A DNA stretch of 64,000 nt from Acetispira formosa (nom. nud.) (GTDB lineage Bacteria > Desulfobacterota > Desulfarculia > Adiutricales > Adiutricaceae), in the NCBI GenBank assembly GCA_023525915.1, contig CP026657.1:434001-498000 (forward strand). The letters run 5' to 3'. A program made the position numbers and the translations under genes. Of this stretch, positions 1 to 8,577 are shown in pieces. Each line of letters starts with the position of its first letter. Within the stretch, counting starts at the first letter, position 1. A model generated the notes under the pieces. The model was not told the origin of the DNA. It did not search any database and saw nothing but the letters and a program-made list of their open reading frames with translations.

Positions 1-1
1 G

Positions 2-1048
2 TGTTTTTGTCAACCGCACAACATGACTTTGATTTACAGCACCACGAACTCTGGGAAAACACTTGCAGCTCTGGGTTTGAGCATGGCACTAATTACCGGA
101 CAAAGCTTTTTTCGTATTGCCAAAACAAACCCTTCAAGCACCTTATATGTTGATGCTGAAACAGAACCATCAACATTTGACGAAAAACTATTACGGGTAA
201 TGGCAGCTTGTGGATACAGCTCTGATAATATAAAGGGTGATCTGTTCAATAAAATAACCTTAAGAAGTCAGCAAACCTCCCTTACAGTGGACTTGAACGA
301 TGATCTATTTCGGAAATTTATAGAATCCAAAATAGAGCAGACGAAGTCGAAGGTTTTGATCTTTGATAATCTGATATCACTTCTGCCGGGCTTCCGCCAA
401 AGTGGTGGCTCGATGTGGAAGCAACTCAGACCCTGGTTAATAGATTTGGAAAACAAAAAGAATATAGCCATTATTCTTGTTCATCACAGTAATGCCGACA
501 ATGAAGCTGCCGGCACACTCGACCTGGAAGCCCAATGTCAAAATGTTATAAAGATTGAGGGGCGAGACATTTTGGAGGCTGAGATACAAAAGAAACCCAA
601 TGGCGAAACCGCCTCGCAATTTGGAGCATTCATCCCAAAAGAAGGCGCTTTATTTCGCGTTACCTTTAAAAAATGTAAGATGTTTTCTGAGTTGGAAGTT
701 CAAAAGCCTTTCGGTGCCTTTCTGGAATTAACAGAACGCAGCCGCACTCACGGGCCATCCTGGCAATGGATAGAAGCGCTACCCAATCTCGCAAGCACAG
801 CCAGAAATCTCATTGAGGATGTTTATTCTAAATATCCAGACTTGAGTAGTTATGAGAGGAAAGTTATGTCTTATGCACAGCAAAAAGACAGCTTCACTCG
901 ACTCGATATGGAAAGCTATCTTAAGCTAGAGAAGTCGAAAACGGCTAGCATACTCAAGATACTGGTTGAAAGAGGCCTCTTGAAAAAAGAAGGCGAAAGC
1001 CGCGCAACCAAGTATCGCTTGGCGGATCAGGTAGCCCGGAACGAATAA
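2..1048 (+). CDS. RepA-like AAA (AAA_25) ATPase, 5' partial
   Basis: A P-loop ATPase of the RecA/RepA (AAA_25) type, the hexameric helicase-like family common on plasmids and integrative elements. The frame is open to the window edge, so the first in-frame ATG (position 23) is probably internal and the N-terminus is missing. The Walker A motif is STTNSGKT just after that ATG. A Walker B-like strand (KVLIFDNL) lies about 110 residues later, followed by a sensor-like IAIILVHHS segment. The last 70 residues look like a winged helix (ASILKILVERGLLKKEG). A strong terminator follows 49 bases after the stop. With the Gp2-like gene and parB downstream it suggests a plasmid-derived replication module. 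The family call is by motif only; a role in replication is inferred. Confidence 0.7.
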   Translation, partial: CFCQPHNMTLIYSTTNSGKTLAALGLSMALITGQSFFRIAKTNPSSTLYVDAETEPSTFDEKLLRVMAACGYSSDNIKGDLFNKITLRSQQTSLTVDLNDDLFRKFIESKIEQTKSKVLIFDNLISLLPGFRQSGGSMWKQLRPWLIDLENKKNIAIILVHHSNADNEAAGTLDLEAQCQNVIKIEGRDILEAEIQKKPNGETASQFGAFIPKEGALFRVTFKKCKMFSELEVQKPFGAFLELTERSRTHGPSWQWIEALPNLASTARNLIEDVYSKYPDLSSYERKVMSYAQQKDSFTRLDMESYLKLEKSKTASILKILVERGLLKKEGESRATKYRLADQVARNE

Positions 1049-1096
1049 TGAGCGTTCTTTTTGCTTGATATAGATACTAGTTTCATCCTCGCTTTT

Positions 1097-1138
1097 CGTC
1101 CATTTGAGTCCGTCAACTGACTCAAATGGACGTTTTTT
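1097..1138 (+). terminator. Rho-independent terminator of the RepA-like gene
   Basis: A perfect 14-bp stem (1097-1110 pairing with 1119-1132) with an 8-base loop is followed at once by six T residues. It ends the transcript of the ATPase gene. Confidence 0.88.
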
Positions 1139-1399
1139 GCGTCCACAGAAATTATATTGCCCTTTGAACTAAAGGCTTTAAGTTAGTCACATTTTTTCGG
1201 CGGCCTAAAAGTTTATCCTCGTAATAAACCGGCAATATTATAACGATCTCCAAAAGCTGCACAGGGTGCTAAGCTCTACTCTAGTGACAAGAAAAGAACC
1301 AAGAGGCCTGGCAGCCACCTCAGGAAACCGTAGCATGAACTGTCCAGTGAATAGGGAGTCCACTCCAGCGTGATTGATCGTTAAAAAAAGTCAGGCCAT

Positions 1400-1890
1400 G
1401 AGTTTTCTACCACAACCCTATTATGGGAAGTGACATATATGTCATAGCCGAGAGCATAAATTCGCCAGCATCAAGCGGGTGATGTGGCTGATGCGCCAAA
1501 ATGGCCTGAAGGGACTCTATCTCAAACCCAACTTGAGCCGCCTGTCACCTTGAGCCATCAGTATCCCTATTTGTTTAGAGGATTCAAAATCCATAGGCCG
1601 AATCAGATTTGTGTCCCGGACAGAACCTACACCTGATTATAGAAGTTCCTGGCGGTTCCCAACCATAAGAGGTGAATTTCTGCTTAGAGGCCCGAACTGT
1701 GGCGCTAAATGAGCGGCAGCCGGAAATATTCAAAATCGGCAGCGCAATCAATGTACCAGCCATGTCTTCCGAGCTACTTTTAAGGTGAATCATATTAGGA
1801 TCAGTTTTGGCGGTCGCGGCTGGTCCTATAAAATCTTTTCGGACAGATTATTATATGCAAAAAGATGTTTCTCGATTCGACCAATATCGA
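1400..1890 (+). pseudogene. Fossil IS3-family transposase (OrfB)
   Basis: This stretch has no long ORF, but pieces in different frames read in order as an IS3-family OrfB integrase. Around 1470-1550 it reads RVMWLMRQNGLKGLYLKP. It then shifts frame to SHQYPYLFRGFKI near 1556-1595, and to RPNQICVPDRTYT near 1597-1635, equivalent to the conserved RPNQVW..DITY. Further on come QPEIF (about 1720) and, in another frame, IRISFGGRGWS near 1800-1830, equivalent to IRISMDGRGR. Several frameshifts and stops mean it cannot be functional. No terminal repeats were recognised. The flanking stretches 1139-1399 and 1890-2090 (the latter very AT-rich) hold nothing else I can support. Confidence 0.65.
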
Positions 1891-2105
1891 TTTAGAGAAT
1901 TAAAAAACTAATGTGCTTATCTGGGTTAATTAGTAATATCTTATTTATTGATAATTAATATCAACTCTCGTTTTATTTAACAGTAAAAAAATAAAGACAT
2001 TGCTCATAAGATAATAGTCTATTTCTATTCATTTACACTTTCCAGCACCTCTCGTTATTATTTCATTTATTACCAAAATTAAAAAAAAACAAAAAGGAGA
2101 TAAAT

Positions 2106-2726
2106 ATGCAAATCACTTTTAATCCAATTTACCAAGAGCTACCTATCATGACGGATGAAGCCCATGGATTAGGATGCAGAACAGACATACTCGATCGGCT
2201 TTGCAGGCTGATGACCTTCTACACTCAGAAGCACAACAAGACTTTGTTCATCCGTTTTGATTTAAGGTTTCCAGAACACTTTACCGTTCCTGAAGATAAC
2301 ACCATTCTCAGCAAATTCCTCGATAGCTTTAAAACCAAATTGACCAGGATGGGCTTATCTCCGTCTTATTTGTGGGTCAGAGAGCAATCCAGAGAGAAGC
2401 ATCAGCATTATCACCTTGTACTCCTTCTCAACGGTTCCTTGGTGCAGAACTTTTATCATATCCTTCAGCTTGCTGAGTATTACTGGGGATTGGCTTTGGG
2501 TTGTGATGCCAGCGGGTTGGTGGATTTTTGTCTTTACTCAAGGAACGGATTACCACAATCAAATGGGCTGATGCTTCGCAGAAATACTTTGGATTTCGTT
2601 CCCGCCTTTCAGACATGCTTCCATTGGGCGAGTTATTTGGCCAAAGAAAACACGAAAGGATACGGACCTCAGTGGACAAAAGAATATGGCTCGTCAAGAA
2701 TTCCTTCTTTAAAGGTCAGTAAGTAA
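2106..2726 (+). CDS. Inovirus Gp2 / YagK-YfjJ family protein
   Basis: A 206-residue protein resembling the inovirus-type Gp2 or YagK/YfjJ C-terminal family. These proteins occur on cryptic prophages and integrative elements and resemble rolling-circle replication proteins. A histidine cluster HQHYHLVLLLNG (residues 99-110) follows a strand ending SYLWVREQ, like the HUH-type metal-binding strand, and a conserved-looking FHWASYLAKENTK sits near the C-terminus. An AAGGAG ribosome site lies just before the ATG. The gene is AT-rich and sits between the RepA-like ATPase and parB. A nicking or replication role is inferred from family resemblance; the catalytic tyrosine was not identified. Confidence 0.65.
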   Translation: MQITFNPIYQELPIMTDEAHGLGCRTDILDRLCRLMTFYTQKHNKTLFIRFDLRFPEHFTVPEDNTILSKFLDSFKTKLTRMGLSPSYLWVREQSREKHQHYHLVLLLNGSLVQNFYHILQLAEYYWGLALGCDASGLVDFCLYSRNGLPQSNGLMLRRNTLDFVPAFQTCFHWASYLAKENTKGYGPQWTKEYGSSRIPSLKVSK

Positions 2727-2881
2727 ATTTTAACAGAAATAGATTATTATATGAGGCCATAGGGACTCATAAATTTTGAATGGAGGTTTAACCGCAGATA
2801 GTCTGAAAATTGGTATTTTTGATAATTACAGCAGAGGCAAAGCTCCCCCACTTTGCCTCTTATTTTATTGGAAGGATAATT

Positions 2882-3217
2882 ATGTCGAAGGATAAAAAAA
2901 ACAAAATTGAGTTAAGTGTTCAGAAATCTACGGCCGAACACAGCTCAATAACACCAATAACGGATACCGCAGCGGAAGAACATATCGTTCGCAACATGCC
3001 GAAGCGATTTAAAAAGCCAAACTACTACAAATATCCTTCTATCAAAGGTCAGCTTATTGAGTCGCTTGATGGTACATACACAGCCGCTGAAATAAGCAAA
3101 AACCTGAAAATCACCCAACAGACCCTCTTCAAATATAAATCTTTGGCGCAGTTGGAAACCGGCCTTGAACTTAAAACTCTCGAAGAAAAAATTCAATTGA
3201 ATAAGTCGATAAATTAA
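2882..3217 (+). CDS. Small putative helix-turn-helix protein
   Basis: A 111-residue basic protein of unknown family. The ATG at 2882 is chosen over an upstream in-frame start because GGAAGG precedes it at good spacing. The N-terminal 40 residues are polar and probably disordered. A possible helix-turn-helix lies at about residues 60-85 (GTYTAAEISKNLKITQQTL). The gene is 11 bases upstream of the next small gene and both are likely cotranscribed, ahead of parB. A DNA-binding accessory role on a mobile element is plausible but only inferred. Confidence 0.55.
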   Translation: MSKDKKNKIELSVQKSTAEHSSITPITDTAAEEHIVRNMPKRFKKPNYYKYPSIKGQLIESLDGTYTAAEISKNLKITQQTLFKYKSLAQLETGLELKTLEEKIQLNKSIN

Positions 3218-3228
3218 GAGGATTGAAC

Positions 3229-3447
3229 ATGACAATGAAATTTCATGGTAACAGGTATGAACTTAAAACCATTATAGATAAAACTGGTATGCTTGGTGAC
3301 TGGGAAGAGATCACTTCCAGCAAGGTTCGTTATTGTTTTTTTAATGGTGCAATTATTAACTGGTGGCCAAAAACCAAGAGCCTTCAAATCCAAGGCTCCA
3401 AGGAAGCGAAAGATAAATTACAAAACGTACTGAATTCAATTCTATAA
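3229..3447 (+). CDS. Small hypothetical protein
   Basis: A 72-residue protein that I do not assign to a named family. The ATG at 3229 follows AAGAGGA at ideal spacing; a TTG two codons earlier is less likely. Visible features are a tryptophan-rich centre (GDWEEI, NWWPKTKSL) and alternating hydrophobic strands, consistent with a compact alpha/beta fold. It lies between the putative HTH gene and parB and is likely cotranscribed with the former. No signal peptide or membrane segment is present. Confidence 0.5.
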   Translation: MTMKFHGNRYELKTIIDKTGMLGDWEEITSSKVRYCFFNGAIINWWPKTKSLQIQGSKEAKDKLQNVLNSIL

Positions 3448-3458
3448 TCAAGTAACTT

Positions 3459-3481
3459 AGTTATCTACATGGTAGTTAATT
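3459..3481. promoter_or_regulatory. Candidate operator upstream of parB
   Basis: An imperfect dyad (AGTTATCTAC, three-base centre, GTAGTTAATT; 8 of 10 positions symmetrical) lies about 90 bases before the parB start. It could be an operator or a parS-like site. Sequence symmetry only. Confidence 0.28.
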
Positions 3482-3569
3482 TTAGTGTTGAGAATCCAAA
3501 GAGCATCAAGTATCATTATACTGTTGACCTAAAATGCTACGCGAAATTTATCTAAATGAGGAGACAAAC

Positions 3570-4433
3570 ATGCTTGCTGGTGCTTCAAATACCCTGGAAT
3601 TTGGAAAAAATGAAATCCGTGACTTACCGTTATCTCAGATTTCTCCTGACAAATATCAAATCCGTAAAGAGTTTAGGGATGAAGTAATTGCAGCATTGGC
3701 AGAATCTATTGAAAAAGAAGGGCAACAGCAACCCATCCATGTAACTGATGGAAATAATGGAAAATACAAAATTATTGATGGAGAATGCCGCTACAGAGCA
3801 ATTGGAAGAATAGCTAAAGAGTGTGACCAATCGCCAGAAGAAACCACTATTCGTGCTATATATATTGAAAAACCGCAGAAGGAACTTGGCATTATAGACA
3901 ATTTGCTGAGAACAACTTACAACCCAATGGAAGAAGCTGAAGCATTAGAGCAACTCAAAAAATTGTTGGGCAAGAAAGCAACGGACGCAGACCTTGCAAA
4001 AAGGATAGGAAAATCTAGATCCCTTGTGACTGAGAAACTTTCACTTTTAAAATTGCCAGATGAAATCAAAAGTAAAGCCAAACATGATAGTTGTGTTCCT
4101 TTTCGCAGACTAAAGGCTCTGGCCGCAAAGAAAGATGATGCCTCGGCAAAAATTTTAACTTATGAAGAGTTGCATAAAGAATATAAGTTAAAGCAATCTC
4201 AATCCGATGCAACCCATAAGAAACAAAAAGAGGGCACAACCGAAAAAGTCCCTATGCCGACGCGCTCCATTATATCTGCGACAAAAAAGATGGAATATAT
4301 TACAAACAAAGTTTTGGAGATAGATATTAAAAAGGATATTGATAAGGAAGCGAAGGCGCAGTTCATTAAAACCATAAAAAATGCGATAGATGCCGCACAG
4401 TCAATTCTAAATAAGCTTGAAGAAAACATATAA
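3570..4433 (+). CDS. parB: ParB/Spo0J-family partition protein
   Basis: A 287-residue ParB-family protein. The ATG at 3570 is preferred because GAGGAG sits six bases upstream. The N-terminal ParB/Srx nuclease-like domain spans about residues 18-105 and contains GECRYRA (71-77), the counterpart of the GERRxRA CTP-binding motif. A helix-turn-helix follows at about 145-172 (DADLAKRIGKSRSLVTEKL). The last 60 residues are helical, as expected for a dimerisation tail. No parA lies next to it in this window, which is unusual for a partition locus; parA could be left of the window edge. A palindrome overlaps its 3' end and a terminator follows. Confidence 0.88.
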   Translation: MLAGASNTLEFGKNEIRDLPLSQISPDKYQIRKEFRDEVIAALAESIEKEGQQQPIHVTDGNNGKYKIIDGECRYRAIGRIAKECDQSPEETTIRAIYIEKPQKELGIIDNLLRTTYNPMEEAEALEQLKKLLGKKATDADLAKRIGKSRSLVTEKLSLLKLPDEIKSKAKHDSCVPFRRLKALAAKKDDASAKILTYEELHKEYKLKQSQSDATHKKQKEGTTEKVPMPTRSIISATKKMEYITNKVLEIDIKKDIDKEAKAQFIKTIKNAIDAAQSILNKLEENI

Positions 4434-4449
4434 TGTCGATGCGTCGACA
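4434..4449. promoter_or_regulatory. 16-bp palindrome after parB (candidate parS-like site)
   Basis: TGTCGA-TGCG-TCGACA, a perfect 6-bp dyad with a 4-base centre, begins directly after the parB stop codon. Partition sites often lie close to parB, but this does not match the chromosomal parS consensus. It is a candidate only. Confidence 0.3.
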
Positions 4450-4493
4450 CAACTGCAAGAAAAAACAATTAATAAATTCAGGTGAATATATAA

Positions 4494-4530
4494 AAACGAC
4501 ATGGCCGATAGAAATGACCATGTCGTTTTT
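4494..4530. terminator. Bidirectional terminator between parB and the glycine-zipper gene
   Basis: AAACGACATGG (4494-4504) pairs perfectly with CCATGTCGTTT (4518-4528). A-rich sequence on the left and T-rich on the right let it serve both the plus-strand parB transcript and the minus-strand operon that ends at 4555. Confidence 0.8.
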
Positions 4531-4554
4531 GTCTCCTATTGTGTGATGTTATAG

Positions 4555-4818
4555 CTATTTGGAACCGAAAAGTTTTTTACCCAATAGCAGCCCTCCAACG
4601 CTCAAAAGCGCCACTGGAGCAGCAGCTACAGCTACTCCAGCAGCCATGCCGCCTCCAATCACCGAACCCAAAGCCGCTAAACCCGAAGTTATGCCCGCAG
4701 CCGAAAGGCCAGTAGATGCACCCGCAGCACTGATCGCAGCTAAGGATGTTCCTACACCCGCACCTGCTCCAGCCACCGTTCCACCAACTCCACCAATAGT
4801 TTCTTTTAAATCAGACAT
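4555..4818 (-). CDS. Glycine-zipper membrane protein
   Basis: An 87-residue protein made almost entirely of Gly, Ala, Ser, Val and Leu. The start at 4818 is chosen because AAGGAG precedes it; a longer in-frame start has no such site. Residues 10-80 are glycine-zipper-like (repeated GxxxG and AxxxG) with at least two possible membrane helices, ending in a short basic tail (GKKLFGSK). Such proteins insert in membranes; some are bacteriocin- or holin-like. It is the last gene of the XRE-autotransporter operon, 65 bases after the autotransporter, and is followed by a terminator. The function is unknown. Confidence 0.6.
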   Translation of the reverse strand: MSDLKETIGGVGGTVAGAGAGVGTSLAAISAAGASTGLSAAGITSGLAALGSVIGGGMAAGVAVAAAPVALLSVGGLLLGKKLFGSK

Positions 4819-4883
4819 TTCATTTTCTCCTTCTATGATTTTAATGACTCTCCACATTACGGAGCCTACGGACAATGATACAT

Positions 4884-7673
4884 TTAGAATTCGTAGCGAA
4901 CCAGAGCGCTGGCCTTGTGATCGATCTGGTGTTCGGAAGCCAGGATACCGTAGTTCAGCGACATGGTCAGGCCGTTATTGGCTTTGGCTTCCAGACCCAG
5001 TGCGCCCTGGAACGCAGCCTTGTCAACGACATCGGCATTGGTTACTCCACTGTAACCGGTGCCTACGATGCCCAAGCGGGAATCAAGATCCGTATCACCG
5101 GTGGTGAACAGGGCGCCGATATCGGCTGAGGGGGTGATGGTCCAACCGCCATCAGTGGCGATGTCTCCGCTGAATTTTATGCCGATGGGAAAGCTCACCA
5201 GGTTCTGATCGTCAGTTTTCACTTTAAAGAGGCGCTGGTTCTCAGCCTTTAGAGTCGCGTCATCGGTGCTGTTGCGGGTGTAGCGGATTCCAAGGTGCGG
5301 GGTGATGTAAAAAATATCTCTGGGCTGAAAACGATATTCACCTGTCAGGCCCAGGGTCAGGACATCGCTGTCCACACCGTTGGCCTTCAGTTTTGAACCA
5401 AAACCAAGAGCCGTGGGAATCCTTTGATCGAGGTCGCTGGAAAGACCGGTGTACCCAATATCAGCCGTCAGGCCGAAGGCTCCGTAGGTGTAGTTGCCGT
5501 ACAGGCTCAGGCCCCAGAAGTTAAAATCGTTTTCTGTTCTGTAGAAATCGCCCTGCGATTCAGAATCACCGCCACCGGCATGGAAAGCCAGGCCCAGGCG
5601 AAAACTTTCGTTGAAGTTGTAATCCAGGCCAATGACGGCTCCGCCATATTTCATTTCATAGCCGTTGTCGAATTTTCCTGAACTCATGCCGTCCACATCG
5701 CTGTACTGATAGAATGGACTGAACCACAGGCCGACAGCGTGCGGTTCATTGCCAAAGGCCGGTTGAATGTTGGCCAGACTATTGTGATCCACCACTTGTC
5801 CGGCAAAACTTGAGGCCACAGAAGTAGTCAGGCTGGGGACACCGGCGGCCACCGCCACTTGCGCCGCGCCTTCCATGACCTTGGCCGCTTCGGTATGATC
5901 CGGCATAAGATCATTATCAACCAGGCTGGTTACAAATTTCACACCGGAATTATCGGTGCTGGTCGTATCTGACAAAACAGCATCAACCAGGCCTGCCATG
6001 CCGTTGCTTAATTTAGGGTATGAGCTTTGGACGGAGGTTTCATTGCGCTCGACCTTCAAATTCAGACTGCCGTCCTCATACGACCAGGTTCCCTTTAGCA
6101 AATCGTTGCTGAATTTCATATTGCCATCCACCCAGTTGCCGCTGGAGTAGAGCGCACTGATATCGGTGACACCACTAGCTGTTCCGATCTTGAGCGTATC
6201 AATATCGCTGATGATGCTGAAGTTTCCAGCTTTGGCGTTGGCCAGATAAATTGAGGCGTTCCCGGCGGAAGAAGTTCCGATGGTCAGATTAATGTTGCCA
6301 TCGGATGATACAAGGGCTTTGGACTCGGCGCTGTCATGTCCGATGTTGGCGACGAATAGAGATTTATCGCCAAAGACAAGGTCCCCAGAATTGACGGTTT
6401 GGCTGGAGTCAGTCATGGAGCCGTCAACGATCAGGCCGCTCGTGCCTGACAGCTTTTGCGGCTTGTAAACACCCAAGGCGGCGGTATAGGCCGTTCCCCA
6501 GCCTGAACCGATATCAGTCAATGATTCCTGAATCCAGGCTCCGCTATCATTGTTACCTATGGTCATGCGGCTGTTTTGCCCAGCCCGGATTATGCCGTCG
6601 ATGATTCCGCCGACATTTCCAACGGAGACATTAGCCGGACCGACAGCCGTCAGCGCGTTGCCATCAAGCTTTAGATCACCATCAACGAACAGTTTGGCGG
6701 AAGTCGCGCGAAGAGAACCGACATTGATATCGGAACCGGTTGATATCAAATCGCCGCCGATGCTGAGAGAACCGTCCGCCTCTATAGAACTGCCCTGATA
6801 ATTTTCATGAACATAGCCAATGAATACATCACCGGTTGAGGACGTGAAATCTCCGCCGACTTCAACCTGCCCTTTGGCCTCGACCGTGCCGGTGTTGTAA
6901 CCGGTCGCCTCTGTGATGAAGCCGATGTGAATCTCCTGATTGGTTACGGACATGTCACCGTCAACGCAAAGAGTTCCGCTCGCTTTTGCGCTGGCGCCGT
7001 CTTGCCCCTTGCTGCCGCCGATTTTCATCTCACCAAGTGGATAAGTATTATTTATAATCAGATCGCCTGCTATATTCAGTTTGCCACTAGCGGTCGAAGA
7101 ACTTGCGGCCTCATCATAGCCATAGGCGGCACCCACATCAATGCCATCGCTTATGACATCACCATTGACGGTCAGGCATCCTTCGGTGGCGGAAGCGACT
7201 CCCTGATCACTAAGATTATAACCCACCAGCACGGAGCCAGTAATAGAGCCGGTTACAGTAAGAGTGCCGGAAGTCAAACCATTATTAACAGAGTCCGATT
7301 CAGTAAAACCGACATAAACTTCATCGGCTGTTATATTTCCGCCAACTGTGCTAACGCCGGTCGCGTTCTGACCCCAGCCAGTGTAGAGACCATAAATGCC
7401 AGTCGTAGTAACGTCCCCTTCGACAACCAGGGTTCCAACCGCATTTGTTCCACCGTTGATATCGCTACCTACATGAATCTTCCCGTTAGCTGTTATATTT
7501 GCATTAGCTACAGTAAGAAGCCCATCATTATAAATATAAATGTTGTCGTACACAGGGATATTGCCGTTCCAGATTATGTCGTTAGTAACGATATAATCCT
7601 GCGCTATGGCGGCACCGGTATTGCCAATAATTACCGTTAAAGCTAAGGCCAAGCTCATTTTCTTGAAACTCAT
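4884..7673 (-). CDS. Autotransporter outer-membrane beta-barrel protein
   Basis: A type V secretion (autotransporter) protein of about 929 residues. It begins with a signal peptide (basic MSFKKM, hydrophobic LALALTVIIGNTG, cleavage near AIAQ). A passenger of about 620 residues follows, built from repetitive G-D-V/L-T-V-x-G strands typical of a right-handed beta-helix adhesin. The last 270 residues form the beta-barrel translocator and end in a terminal phenylalanine (LVRYEF), the usual outer-membrane assembly signal. The ATG at 7673 fits the AAGGAG site better than the ATG two codons upstream (7679). It starts 21 bases after the XRE gene on the same strand, so the two are probably cotranscribed. 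The ligand is unknown; surface adhesion is inferred. Confidence 0.88.
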   Translation of the reverse strand: MSFKKMSLALALTVIIGNTGAAIAQDYIVTNDIIWNGNIPVYDNIYIYNDGLLTVANANITANGKIHVGSDINGGTNAVGTLVVEGDVTTTGIYGLYTGWGQNATGVSTVGGNITADEVYVGFTESDSVNNGLTSGTLTVTGSITGSVLVGYNLSDQGVASATEGCLTVNGDVISDGIDVGAAYGYDEAASSSTASGKLNIAGDLIINNTYPLGEMKIGGSKGQDGASAKASGTLCVDGDMSVTNQEIHIGFITEATGYNTGTVEAKGQVEVGGDFTSSTGDVFIGYVHENYQGSSIEADGSLSIGGDLISTGSDINVGSLRATSAKLFVDGDLKLDGNALTAVGPANVSVGNVGGIIDGIIRAGQNSRMTIGNNDSGAWIQESLTDIGSGWGTAYTAALGVYKPQKLSGTSGLIVDGSMTDSSQTVNSGDLVFGDKSLFVANIGHDSAESKALVSSDGNINLTIGTSSAGNASIYLANAKAGNFSIISDIDTLKIGTASGVTDISALYSSGNWVDGNMKFSNDLLKGTWSYEDGSLNLKVERNETSVQSSYPKLSNGMAGLVDAVLSDTTSTDNSGVKFVTSLVDNDLMPDHTEAAKVMEGAAQVAVAAGVPSLTTSVASSFAGQVVDHNSLANIQPAFGNEPHAVGLWFSPFYQYSDVDGMSSGKFDNGYEMKYGGAVIGLDYNFNESFRLGLAFHAGGGDSESQGDFYRTENDFNFWGLSLYGNYTYGAFGLTADIGYTGLSSDLDQRIPTALGFGSKLKANGVDSDVLTLGLTGEYRFQPRDIFYITPHLGIRYTRNSTDDATLKAENQRLFKVKTDDQNLVSFPIGIKFSGDIATDGGWTITPSADIGALFTTGDTDLDSRLGIVGTGYSGVTNADVVDKAAFQGALGLEAKANNGLTMSLNYGILASEHQIDHKASALVRYEF

Positions 7674-7694
7674 AATCATACTCTCCTTAATGCA

Positions 7695-8180
7695 TTACTG
7701 TTTTTTTACGCCCGCATTTGGGGCACTCCGCATTTCCCGGACAGAAGGGTCGCAGGGGTTTTCTTCACTGACCTCCCGTTTATGCAGTAAATTTATACGC
7801 TGGTGCTGCAAATCAATATATTCTTGTTGCTGACGATCCAGCCGTCTATGAAGCTCTCTGTTCTCCAGCAATATTTCCAGCATATCGGGTACAGTTGGTT
7901 GCGGTGGCTTATTGTTTTCTGCTTTTCCGCGCACTGGCGCAACTCCTGTGACCCGGCGACCGATATCTAAAAAATCCTCATAATCAGAATAGCCAAGGGC
8001 CTCAGCTATAGCGCGGCGAATGTGGTCACTGCCGCGACTGTGACCATTCAAAATGCCGTTGATAGTCGCTTTATGGATTCCAGCCTTTTGAGCCAAAAAG
8101 ACCTGGAAACCCCGCCCATACCTCTGCTGTTCCGCCTGGAGCGCTGTAATGAAAAATAAACTGACATCCTGATTACTCAT
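7695..8180 (-). CDS. XRE-family transcriptional regulator with coiled-coil tail
   Basis: A 161-residue regulator. An XRE-like helix-turn-helix occupies about residues 20-60 (FLAQKAGIHKATINGILNGHSRG, split here as FLAQKAGIH and KATINGILNG), followed by ALGYSDYEDFL, typical of phage repressor-like proteins. A polar linker leads to a helical coiled coil at about 98-135, rich in Leu, Gln and Arg. It is the first gene of the minus-strand operon with the autotransporter and glycine-zipper gene. It diverges from another XRE gene at 8578 across about 400 bases of repeat-containing DNA. It probably controls this operon, its neighbour, or both; the target is not shown by the sequence. Confidence 0.8.
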   Translation of the reverse strand: MSNQDVSLFFITALQAEQQRYGRGFQVFLAQKAGIHKATINGILNGHSRGSDHIRRAIAEALGYSDYEDFLDIGRRVTGVAPVRGKAENNKPPQPTVPDMLEILLENRELHRRLDRQQQEYIDLQHQRINLLHKREVSEENPCDPSVREMRSAPNAGVKKQ

Positions 8181-8222
8181 TCTTATTCAATACACTGATT
8201 TTAAAGGAAATTCAATTCAACG

Positions 8223-8382
8223 ATCTCATACTTTTCAAGCTTAAAATATGCGAATCTCATGCATTTTTGCTCCCTGTTTTCTGATGTAACTGGATTAAGG
8301 ACACTTATCTATAGAAGTTCAGCTAAAATCAGTTTGACATCTCATACTTTTTACAAGAAAAATTTTCTAACTTATCTATAAG
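8223..8382. promoter_or_regulatory. Repeat-containing divergent control region
   Basis: The 400-base space between the divergent XRE genes holds paired repeats. ATCTCATACTTTT occurs at 8223 and 8339, with a weaker copy near 8252. CTTATCTATA occurs at 8304 and 8371; the second copy is a perfect dyad CTTAT-CT-ATAAG. This is the arrangement expected of repressor operators. Which regulator binds is not known. Confidence 0.4.
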
Positions 8383-8470
8383 ATGTCCGTACCGAGGCTT
8401 GGCGTTACTTTAAAATTGAAATATCTATCACCAGGGTCAAAAAAGATTTTAGTGTCCTGACATTTCAAGC

Positions 8471-8509
8471 ATATCATTTTTGATTTTTAAGATCAAATAA
8501 AAATGATAT
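8471..8509. promoter_or_regulatory. Long inverted repeat upstream of the second XRE gene
   Basis: ATATCATTTTT (8471-8481) and AAAAATGATAT (8499-8509) are perfect inverted copies. The 17-base centre is itself partly symmetrical (TTGAT..ATCAA). It lies about 70 bases before the start at 8578 and is a candidate operator. Confidence 0.35.
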
Positions 8510-8577
8510 TTACAGCCATTATAAATTGACGCAAAATGCCTGAAAATGATCTTCATAATCTTGATTTGGGAGATCAT

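Noticed and set aside
6927..7640. Plus-strand ORF of 237 codons within the autotransporter gene
   Set aside because: It is an antisense frame of a repetitive coding sequence with no start signal.
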